From the NCBI GenBank assembly GCA_002409455.1, contig DHNI01000038.1:1-7001 (forward strand): a DNA stretch of 7,001 nt, given 5' to 3'. Positions 1 to 4,908 of this stretch are shown here, one piece after another. The position numbers and the translations under genes were made by a program. The number at the start of each line of letters is the position of its first letter. The first letter of the stretch is position 1. This DNA is from Firmicutes bacterium UBA5420. Its GTDB lineage: Bacteria > Bacillota > Limnochordia > Darwinibacteriales > Darwinibacteriaceae. Under the pieces are notes generated by a model. It was given only the letters and a program-made list of their open reading frames with translations. It searched no databases and had not been told where the DNA came from.

Positions 1-21
1 CGCATTTGCGGGGTTTTTTTT
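1..21 (+). terminator. Rho-independent terminator, left arm outside the window
   Basis: The window opens with CGC-ATTT-GCG followed by GGG and a run of eight T (14-21). The visible 3-bp stem would extend if CCC lies just left of base 1, which cannot be seen. It probably ends a + strand gene upstream of the window, so the dehydrogenase gene that follows would need its own promoter. Confidence 0.6.
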
Positions 22-48
22 GTGCGCATGACTGTCAAAAACGGGGTC

Positions 49-103
49 AAATCAGGTGAAATCAGGGCTACTACACACACACTACACACAGGCTACACAC
101 AAA
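49..103. repeat. Short phased direct repeats upstream of the dehydrogenase gene
   Basis: Two kinds of short direct repeat lie side by side. AAATCAGG occurs at 49-56 and 59-66 (period 10). CTACACACA occurs at 71-79, 82-90 and 93-101 (period 11), which can also be read as CTACAC hexamers separated by five bases. Spacing near one DNA helical turn is the layout used by winged-helix activators that bind head-to-tail, but CA-rich simple sequence could also produce it. No unit continues to the left or right, so this is not a CRISPR array. Confidence 0.5.
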
Positions 104-250
104 TCAAATTGCGCTAATAGCTTTCCTTAGCTCCTCGATTTCAGGGTGGGTATAGGTGTTCGCGATGTAGCCAAAAGTAACAATGCGTATACCTTCAGTT
201 TGTAAAAGGGCGAAAAATGTTGAAGGATAATGACCCTTAATTAGGAATGC
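104..250 (-). pseudogene. Possible remnant of an unidentified gene, C-terminal end only
   Basis: Read on the minus strand, this stretch is open for 48 codons between a TAA (251-253) and the TGA at 104-106. It contains no ATG, GTG or TTG start with a ribosome binding site. The translation looks protein-like, with segments such as GHYPSTFFALLQ, TEGIRIVTFGYIANTY and THPEIEELRKAI near the end, the last resembling a C-terminal amphipathic helix. I cannot assign it to a family. It may be the decayed end of a gene whose upstream part was lost when the dehydrogenase gene came to lie here, or a chance open frame; 48 codons is short enough for chance. Confidence 0.22.
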
Positions 251-282
251 TTATAGAGAGATCGAAAAAAGGAGCTTTAGCA

Positions 283-1395
283 ATGAACACAAATGATGTT
301 CCACGCATTAGTGTCGAAACGTTAGAACGTTTCATGCTCGATGTACTTACAGGAGTGGGCGTGCCCCTTGAGGACGCAAAGATTGTTTCGGATGTTTTAA
401 TTACTGCCGATAGATTCGGGATTGACTCCCATGGGATTAGTCGGCTAAAACCAATCTACTATAACCGCATTAAAGATGGTATACTAAATCCGATTACAAA
501 GACGGAAGTGGTTCGAGAAGGGCCGACTACAGCCGTTATTGACGGGAACCATGGTATGGGTCATGTGATCTCCAAACAGGCCACTGAACTGGCAATTAAA
601 AAGGCTAAAGAATATGGTATGGGTATGGTTGCAGTTCGTAACTCCAGTCACTACGGAATTGCCGGCTATTATACCTTGATGGCAGCCAATGCCGGGATGA
701 TTGGGATTACAGGTACGAATGCCCGTCCATCTATTGCACCGACCTATGGTATTGAGCCCATGCTTGGCACCAATCCACTGACCTTTAGTCTACCATCAGA
801 CGAAAAATTCCCCTTCTTCTTAGACTGTGCCACCTCCATGAGCCAAAGAGGCAAAATCGAGGTATACGATCGCTTAGGTAAAGAAATTCCTGAAGGCTGG
901 GTGATTGGCAATGACGGTCATACTCGAACAGACACTCATGCTATCTTGAAGGATCTTACCAGGGGAGAAGCAGCTTTGACCCCACTTGGTGGTATTCTTG
1001 AAGCCACAGGCAGCCACAAGGGCTATGGTTATGCTACAGTCGTAGAGATTCTCTCCGCCGCTCTGCAGGGTGGAGCCTTCCTCCACGCTTTATCTGGCGA
1101 GAAGGACGGGAAAAAGGTACCTCATGCCTTAGGTCACTTCTTTATTGCCATTGATATTGAAGCGTTCACGAGCCTTAATGAATTTAAGAAAACTACAGGT
1201 GATATTCTAAGGAAGCTCCGGGCTTCAAAGAAAGCTCCAGGGCAAGACCGAATTTACACAGCGGGAGAAAGGGAGTATTTGACATCCATAGAGCGGGGTA
1301 AATTAGGTGTTCCCATTGGGGAGAGTCTCCAGAAGGATATTCGAGAATTAGTTAAAGAGCTCAGTTTAGACTACGACTTCCCGTTCTTAGCTTAA
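283..1395 (+). CDS. Ldh2 family malate/L-lactate/sulfolactate-type dehydrogenase
   Basis: A 370-residue NAD(P)-dependent oxidoreductase of the Ldh2 (MDH2/AllD/ComC) family, which reduces 2-oxo acids or oxidises 2-hydroxy acids in the cytoplasm and is unrelated to Rossmann-fold lactate dehydrogenases. Family landmarks are visible: DSHG at residues 48-51 followed by R54, NSSHYG with the probable catalytic H123, the cofactor-loop motif GTNPLTFSLP at 162-171, DCATS at 181-185 and SHKGYG at 244-249. Length is normal and the reading frame intact. An upstream in-frame ATG at 247 has no ribosome binding site, whereas ATG 283 has AAAAAGGAG at 266-274, so 283 is chosen. The gene stands alone between terminators at 1-21 and 1401-1424; I find no convincing promoter in 104-265. 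The substrate (malate, lactate, sulfolactate, ureidoglycolate or a cyclic imino acid) cannot be fixed from sequence, and no neighbour indicates a pathway. Confidence 0.93.
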   Translation: MNTNDVPRISVETLERFMLDVLTGVGVPLEDAKIVSDVLITADRFGIDSHGISRLKPIYYNRIKDGILNPITKTEVVREGPTTAVIDGNHGMGHVISKQATELAIKKAKEYGMGMVAVRNSSHYGIAGYYTLMAANAGMIGITGTNARPSIAPTYGIEPMLGTNPLTFSLPSDEKFPFFLDCATSMSQRGKIEVYDRLGKEIPEGWVIGNDGHTRTDTHAILKDLTRGEAALTPLGGILEATGSHKGYGYATVVEILSAALQGGAFLHALSGEKDGKKVPHALGHFFIAIDIEAFTSLNEFKKTTGDILRKLRASKKAPGQDRIYTAGEREYLTSIERGKLGVPIGESLQKDIRELVKELSLDYDFPFLA

Positions 1396-1400
1396 AACTT

Positions 1401-1424
1401 GGCCCCGTTAGCACGGGGCTTTTT
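1401..1424 (+). terminator. Rho-independent terminator of the dehydrogenase gene
   Basis: GCCCCGT (1402-1408) pairs with ACGGGGC (1413-1419) around a TAGC loop, and five T follow (1420-1424). It starts six bases after the dehydrogenase stop codon and should end that transcript. Confidence 0.9.
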
Positions 1425-1440
1425 AATCTGTTTTTAATCT
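1420..1440 (+). promoter_or_regulatory. 11-bp direct repeat, candidate OmpR-type regulator site
   Basis: TTTTTAATCT is repeated exactly at 1420-1429 and 1431-1440, giving hexamers TTTAAT separated by five bases. OmpR/PhoB-family regulators (PhoP, WalR, PhoB) bind direct repeats with this 11-bp pitch. The repeat ends eight bases before a likely -35 element and the operon encodes such a regulator, so autoregulation is a reasonable inference. The first unit is also the T-tract of the preceding terminator, which weakens the case. Confidence 0.35.
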
Positions 1441-1448
1441 TACACAAA

Positions 1449-1476
1449 TTGGGTTTAAAGTCCGCCCCTGTACAAT
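1449..1476 (+). promoter_or_regulatory. Candidate sigma-A promoter of the DUF4342/two-component operon
   Basis: TTGGGT (1449-1454) and TACAAT (1471-1476) are separated by 16 bases, and TACAAT lies 33 bases before the ATG of the first gene. The -10 is good (5 of 6 to TATAAT) and the -35 moderate. The location, directly after a terminator and before a three-gene operon, supports the call. Confidence 0.55.
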
Positions 1477-1509
1477 CTAAGTATCACAGCTTCTGAAAGG
1501 AGTATCAAT

Positions 1510-1989
1510 ATGGATAAACTTGAACAGATTGAAAGACTGCGGGAACGGGCACAGGTTAGTTATGATGAGGCTAGAACAGCGTATGAAGAGGCCAATGGGG
1601 ATCTTCTGGATGCATTGATTCTCTTGGAGAGACAGGGAAAAGTGGCCCCACCAAAGGGTGATGGTTACTATCGTAGTGAACAGCAGACCGTATCGGAGCC
1701 AATTAACGAAGGCAAAGAGGAACACTCTCGCGGACGTAGAAACAATAATGAAGAGGCCAACAACAACTTTAAAGAGACTCTCGACAAGATCTGGAAGTTT
1801 CTTACCGGTTTGATCAAGAAAGGTAATGAAACCAGTTTTGAGATTCTTAAGGATAAAGAGCATATGGCTACCTTCCCGGTGACGGTTTTGGCTTTGCTGC
1901 TTCTCTTTGCTCCCTGGGTTACGTTGCCTTTGATTGTGATTGGCTTGTTCTTTGGCTTCCACTACCAGTTTGTAAGCAATGATAAATGA
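1510..1989 (+). CDS. DUF4342 membrane protein with UBA-like N-terminal domain
   Basis: A 159-residue protein. Residues 5-44 form a predicted three-helix UBA-like module like those at the N-terminus of EF-Ts and NAC proteins (pattern AYEEANGDLLDALILLE). A charged, Asn/Glu-rich linker follows (about 46-85), then the DUF4342 region beginning near FKETLDKIWKF, and a hydrophobic stretch at about 119-152 that could be one long or two short membrane segments, leaving a short tail. It is probably anchored in the cytoplasmic membrane with the UBA-like part inside the cell. ATG 1510 has AAAGGAG at 1496-1502, seven bases away. It is first in an operon with a response regulator and a sensor kinase. Function is unknown. 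The linkage suggests it feeds into, or is controlled by, the two-component system; that is inference. Confidence 0.85.
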   Translation: MDKLEQIERLRERAQVSYDEARTAYEEANGDLLDALILLERQGKVAPPKGDGYYRSEQQTVSEPINEGKEEHSRGRRNNNEEANNNFKETLDKIWKFLTGLIKKGNETSFEILKDKEHMATFPVTVLALLLLFAPWVTLPLIVIGLFFGFHYQFVSNDK

Positions 1990-1995
1990 TGAAAC

Positions 1996-2023
1996 TTCGT
2001 CCACATCACTAGGATGTGACGAA
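1996..2023 (+). promoter_or_regulatory. Intercistronic hairpin before the response-regulator ribosome binding site
   Basis: TTCGT (1996-2000) pairs with ACGAA (2019-2023), and CACATC (2002-2007) with GATGTG (2013-2018), around an ACTAG loop and with C2001 bulged: 11 base pairs in all. It fills most of the 49-base gap between the DUF4342 stop and the regulator ATG, and its 3' side touches the ribosome binding site AAAAAGGAG (2022-2030). No T-run follows on either strand, so it is not a terminator. It could tune translation or protect a processed mRNA end, or the CACATC/GATGTG dyad could be a protein site. Confidence 0.5.
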
Positions 2024-2038
2024 AAAGGAGCGCCCTTC

Positions 2039-2719
2039 ATGAAAACCAGAATTCTAATCATTGAAGACGAGGAGAAGTTCGCCCGCTTTGTGGAGATGGA
2101 GCTGACCTACGAAGGTTATGATGTCAGTAAAGCTCACCATGGACGAACGGGTCTAGAGATGGCTGAATCTGGAGATTACGACTTAGTGCTCCTGGATGTC
2201 ATGCTCCCGGGGCTCAGCGGTATGGAGGTGTTGCGTCGCCTAAGGCGCACATCCTCTGTACCGGTCATTATGCTAACCGCGCGTGACAGCGTGATAGATA
2301 AAGTTTCCGGTTTAGATAGTGGCGCCGATGATTATATCACCAAGCCCTTTGCCATCGAAGAACTTTTGGCGCGTATTCGTACAGCCTTGCGCAAAACGCC
2401 AACGGTAAGGCCTGATGGAGAAGTGCTAACTGCAGGTCCCTTGGAGCTTGATGTGGCCAGTAGGCAGGTGATGGTTAAGGGCACCGCTGTAGATCTAACC
2501 AAGCGGGAATTCGATTTGCTCCAGTTTTTGCTGCAAAACAAGGGCATTGTCTTATCTCGGGAGATTATTTTGGAAAAAGTGTGGGGTTTTGACTTCGAAG
2601 GTGAAACGAATGCAGTAGACGTCTATGTGCGTTTCTTGCGTGGCAAAATTGATGAGGTTTTCGACATCAAATTAATCTCTACCATTCGAGGTGTGGGGTA
2701 TGTGATCCGTGATGAGTAA
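2039..2719 (+). CDS. OmpR/PhoB-family response regulator
   Basis: A 226-residue DNA-binding response regulator. The receiver domain (about 3-116) has the acidic pair E9/D10, phosphoacceptor D53 in LLDVMLPG, T80 in MLTAR and K102 in ITKPF. The C-terminal winged-helix effector (about 129-224) contains the family patterns TKREFDLLQFLLQNKG, VDVYVRFLRGKID and TIRGVGYV. All residues needed for phosphorylation are present and the length is typical. ATG 2039 has AAAAAGGAG at 2022-2030 with an eight-base gap; an in-frame ATG at 1979, overlapping the previous gene, would add 20 atypical residues and lacks a binding site. It is co-transcribed with the sensor kinase, whose start overlaps its stop. Targets are not visible beyond a candidate 11-bp direct repeat before the operon. 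Confidence 0.95.
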   Translation: MKTRILIIEDEEKFARFVEMELTYEGYDVSKAHHGRTGLEMAESGDYDLVLLDVMLPGLSGMEVLRRLRRTSSVPVIMLTARDSVIDKVSGLDSGADDYITKPFAIEELLARIRTALRKTPTVRPDGEVLTAGPLELDVASRQVMVKGTAVDLTKREFDLLQFLLQNKGIVLSREIILEKVWGFDFEGETNAVDVYVRFLRGKIDEVFDIKLISTIRGVGYVIRDE

Positions 2720-4160
2720 AAAACCAGAAAAAGTTCACACCATTGGCTTTTCCATTGTCTCTAAGCTGAATATTCAGCTCTGGGCTCGCTCCCTCGGGCT
2801 TTTCTTAATGTTGAATATGATGTTCTTACTGGCCAGTGGTGTTCTTCTCCTTGTAACGGGAGAGCGAAAGGCCCTCGAAGCGGTGCAACATGTGGAGCTC
2901 TATGGGCAGCCCACGGTAGGAGAGAATAGATGGCTACTTGAGCAAGGGATCGAGATTGTGCCAACTATCTTACCCACAAAGGGGATTCTTTTACCGGAGA
3001 AGATGCGGGAGGTGTTTCCTCCTGCAACCCAGACGGCTCTAAGGATGGTGAATCTCCCCCGGGACGAGGATGTATCCTTATATTATCTTTTTGATCAACT
3101 CCAATACCAACTGGAGCTAGATATCGAAGACAACCCTACCACGATTATTATACATTTCCGCTCCATAATCTGGCTGTTAAAGACTCTGTTTGTGGTGCTC
3201 TTAGTGGTGCAGCTTCTGCACCTCTTCAGAACAATTCTTACACGGGCTGACTTAATTCGGGGAGTCTTGCGGCCAATTTCTGACTTAGCGCAGCAGGCCC
3301 AAACCCTTTCTAAAGAAAAAGGGCCCCTTTCGGTGAGGGAAATGCAGGCTCTAGCTGGAACCCTCGATGAGATCAACGCAGCCCGCTTAGATACCCGAAT
3401 TGATCTTGACACTACCCAAGATGAGTTGAAGAACGTTGCTGTGGCCATCAATAGTCTTCTAGAGAGAATAAATGAGTCGTACCGTCTACAGGCTCGCTTT
3501 GTTTCAGACGCATCCCATGAACTGAGAACGCCAATTGCGGCCATCCAAGGTTATGCTAACCTTTTGGATCGCTGGGGAAAAAACGATCCTGAGGCTCTGC
3601 AAGAATCCATCGACGCCCTCAAGGAAGAGGCGACGAATATGAAGGACTTGGTGGAGCAGCTTCTCTTCTTGGCTCGCGGTGATAACAATACGATGCACCT
3701 AGATTTAGAACGTTTTGATCTAGGAAGCCTGGCCCAGATCATTTTCAAAGAAACGGAGATGATCAATGGGGGTCATACATTCGAAATTCAGGCCAGTGAA
3801 GCTTTTGTATTGGCTGACCAGGGACTGGTGAAGCAGGCTGGGCGGATCTTGGTGGATAATGCCATCAAATACACCCCTGTGGGGGGTACCGTTCGCATTG
3901 TGGTGACAAGTGCTCAAGACCAGGCCTGGTTTTCTGTACAGGATTCGGGAATTGGTATTCCCCCCGGTGATATTCCCCACATTTTTGACCGCTTTTACCG
4001 GGCCGATGAATCAAGGGCTAGGGTCACAGGGGGAACGGGTTTGGGCTTGTCCATTGCCAAATGGATCGCCGAACGCCATGGTGGTCATTTAGAAGTTTTG
4101 AGCCGCGAAGATTTTGGCAGCCGAATTTCCCTGGTTTTGCCCCAGAGTGATGCTACCTAA
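2712..4160 (+). CDS. Membrane-bound sensor histidine kinase
   Basis: A 482-residue kinase, probable partner of the adjacent regulator. It has a short cytoplasmic N-terminus, TM1 at about 27-48, an extracytoplasmic segment of about 100 residues without a domain I recognise, and TM2 at about 151-171. A HAMP-like linker follows, then HisKA with the H-box SDASHELRTP (phosphorylated H269), and HATPase_c with the N-box (N383 in VDNAIKYTP), G1 DSGIGI (D411), F-box HIFDRFYRAD and G2 GTGLGLS. The stretch between TM2 and the H-box is nearly 90 residues, longer than a minimal HAMP, and looks helical. ATG 2712 overlaps the regulator stop by eight bases; GTG 2709 directly before it is an equal alternative. 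No strong ribosome binding site is seen (GGGG at 2695-2698), so translation is probably coupled. The 3' end overlaps a convergent small gene by eight bases. The signal is unknown. Confidence 0.94.
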   Translation: MSKKPEKVHTIGFSIVSKLNIQLWARSLGLFLMLNMMFLLASGVLLLVTGERKALEAVQHVELYGQPTVGENRWLLEQGIEIVPTILPTKGILLPEKMREVFPPATQTALRMVNLPRDEDVSLYYLFDQLQYQLELDIEDNPTTIIIHFRSIIWLLKTLFVVLLVVQLLHLFRTILTRADLIRGVLRPISDLAQQAQTLSKEKGPLSVREMQALAGTLDEINAARLDTRIDLDTTQDELKNVAVAINSLLERINESYRLQARFVSDASHELRTPIAAIQGYANLLDRWGKNDPEALQESIDALKEEATNMKDLVEQLLFLARGDNNTMHLDLERFDLGSLAQIIFKETEMINGGHTFEIQASEAFVLADQGLVKQAGRILVDNAIKYTPVGGTVRIVVTSAQDQAWFSVQDSGIGIPPGDIPHIFDRFYRADESRARVTGGTGLGLSIAKWIAERHGGHLEVLSREDFGSRISLVLPQSDAT

Positions 4161-4386
4161 GCTGGTTTTCGCTATTGGGCACCAAGAACTCTTCCATATT
4201 CTTGTCGATTGTTGTCGTATCTCCCTCGATGAGGCTGATCAGGCCCTCCTCTTCCAAGAGGGTAACCACATTAAAGAGGGAACGGCGCTGAATATCAGAT
4301 AGACCATCGACAAAGGAATTGATCGCTTCTGGCGTGGCGTTATTTACGAAACGCACGCCACCATACTTGAGGTACTGCTTGGACAT
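4153..4386 (-). CDS. Unrecognised 77-residue acidic protein
   Basis: A minus-strand frame starting at ATG 4386 behind a strong ribosome binding site (AAAAGGAG, then seven bases), ending at TAG 4153-4155. The frame is open further upstream to 4593, but that extension covers the GntR promoter and terminator and has no binding site, so the short form is chosen. The protein has no signal peptide or membrane segment. Residues about 17-54 look helical (ATPEAINSFVDGL, then DIQRRSLFNVVTLLEEEG), with a polar acidic tail ending EEFLVPNSENQLR. I do not recognise a family. It converges on the kinase gene (eight-base overlap) and diverges from the GntR operon across 147 bases. I see no convincing promoter on its strand. 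The ribosome binding site and the helical composition are the case for a real gene. Confidence 0.6.
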   Translation of the reverse strand: MSKQYLKYGGVRFVNNATPEAINSFVDGLSDIQRRSLFNVVTLLEEEGLISLIEGDTTTIDKNMEEFLVPNSENQLR

Positions 4387-4451
4387 CGTAATTCTCCTTT
4401 TGCTTTTAGTCTGTGGCAATGTCACCATATTTACACCCCCAATAGGTTTTG

Positions 4452-4473
4452 GCTCCCACTGGGAGCTTTTTTT
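4452..4473 (+). terminator. Rho-independent terminator, probably of the kinase operon
   Basis: GCTCCC (4452-4457) and GGGAGC (4461-4466) form a 6-bp stem with an ACT loop, followed by seven T (4467-4473). There is no T-run on the minus side, so it acts on + strand transcripts. The only + strand genes upstream are those of the two-component operon ending at 4160, nearly 300 bases away, so the operon transcript would run antisense through the small minus-strand gene. It also separates that operon from the GntR promoter, which begins three bases later. Confidence 0.82.
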
Positions 4474-4475
4474 AG

Positions 4476-4504
4476 TTGACAAATTCACCCTAACTGTATA
4501 TAGT
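4476..4504 (+). promoter_or_regulatory. Sigma-A promoter of the GntR/ABC operon
   Basis: A perfect TTGACA (4476-4481), a 17-base spacer and TATAGT (4499-4504). It lies directly after a terminator and about 30 bases before the GntR start codon. This is the best promoter in the window, as expected for a strong promoter held down by a repressor. Confidence 0.85.
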
Positions 4505-4517
4505 GTATATGAACAGT
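4493..4517. promoter_or_regulatory. Dyad operator over the -10, probable GntR self-regulation site
   Basis: ACTGT-ATATA (4493-4502), centre GTG (4503-4505), then TATAT (4506-4510), GA, and ACAGT (4513-4517). The two half-sites are perfectly inverted apart from the two extra bases GA. The dyad covers the -10 element and likely transcription start. YtrA-type GntR regulators repress their own operons by binding AT-rich palindromes at the promoter, so the product of the next gene is the natural ligand. The same bases also contain the direct repeat TGTATAT (4495-4501 and 4504-4510). Confidence 0.6.
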
Positions 4518-4520
4518 ATG

Positions 4521-4536
4521 GGAGGTGGTTTGCATT
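4521..4536 (+). promoter_or_regulatory. Ribosome binding site that points to an ATT start codon
   Basis: GGAGGTG at 4521-4527 matches the 16S anti-Shine-Dalgarno in seven bases. Downstream in-frame codons are GTT, TGC, ATT and GAT. TTG triplets at 4530 and 4535 run into stop codons within a few codons, and no ATG is near. ATT 4534 is correctly spaced, so a rare start codon or a sequencing error (ATG read as ATT) is implied. Confidence 0.55.
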
Positions 4537-4908
4537 GATATCATCATAACCAATAGGGGCGAAACGCCCATCTACCAGCAGATTGTTGATCAAATCAAGG
4601 CAGCCATTATGCGTGGCGAATTAGCTGCAGACCAGCCACTTCCTTCGATCCGAATGCTAGCCAAAGAGCTTCAGATTAGTGTTATTACTACAAAACGGGC
4701 TTATGAGGAACTAGAGAAGGATGGTCTGATTTATGCGGTGCCAGGCAAGGGTTCGTTTGTGACTGAACATGACGACTGCAGGCTAGAAGAGTCCAAGAAA
4801 CGCCTTGTGGAGGAGAAGATCAAAGAGGCCATTGAGGTGGCAGAAGCGATGGGTTTGAGCAAGTCTGAACGAAACAAGATATTTATTTCTATGATGGAGG
4901 GTGAATGA
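4534..4908 (+). CDS. GntR-family transcriptional regulator, YtrA subfamily
   Basis: A 124-residue repressor with a winged helix-turn-helix at about residues 10-77 (PIYQQIVDQIKAAI, then LPSIRMLAKELQIS, TTKRAYEELEKDGLI and PGKGSFV) and a short two-helix C-terminal dimerisation tail of about 45 residues, which marks the YtrA subfamily and not the FadR or HutC ones. Start choice is unusual. The perfect GGAGGTG (4521-4527) fits ATT 4534 eight bases after GGAGG, and the product from there begins (M)DIIITNRGETPIY, matching how relatives begin. The only conventional in-frame start, GTG 4525, lies inside the ribosome binding site. Automatic annotation may use 4525. It is first in an operon with an ABC exporter, overlaps the ATPase start, and probably senses a drug or envelope stress indirectly and controls its own operon. 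No small-molecule domain is present. Confidence 0.9.
   Translation: MDIIITNRGETPIYQQIVDQIKAAIMRGELAADQPLPSIRMLAKELQISVITTKRAYEELEKDGLIYAVPGKGSFVTEHDDCRLEESKKRLVEEKIKEAIEVAEAMGLSKSERNKIFISMMEGE

Noticed and set aside
71..103. CRISPR-like array in the CTACACACA repeats
   Set aside because: Units are nine bases with two-base gaps; there are no unique spacers of CRISPR size and no cas genes.
247..282. Twelve-residue N-terminal extension of the dehydrogenase from ATG 247
   Set aside because: It has no ribosome binding site, and the extension itself contains the strong AAAAAGGAG that serves ATG 283.
1979..2038. Longer response-regulator start at ATG 1979
   Set aside because: The added 20 residues are not part of a receiver domain, span the intercistronic hairpin and lack a ribosome binding site; ATG 2039 has an ideal one.
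1477..2061. 194-codon open frame on the minus strand opposite the DUF4342 gene
   Set aside because: It is the complement of a gene with clear domains and a good ribosome binding site, and its translation shows no recognisable protein character.
3095..3544. 149-codon minus-strand frame within the kinase gene
   Set aside because: The composition (Ser/Arg/Cys-rich, no motif) is typical of an antisense shadow of a well-supported kinase.
4319..4549. 76-codon + strand frame across the intergenic region
   Set aside because: It has no ribosome binding site, runs through the terminator and the GntR promoter, and is antisense to the better-supported small gene.
4557..4569. GGGCG-AAA-CGCCC hairpin within the first codons of the GntR gene
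   Set aside because: Five base pairs inside a conserved coding segment (Arg-Gly-Glu-Thr-Pro) are likely due to codon content; there is no T-run and no sign of regulation.
4387..4593. Upstream extension of the small minus-strand gene to 146 residues
   Set aside because: It would cross the GntR promoter, dyad and terminator and has no ribosome binding site; ATG 4386 does.
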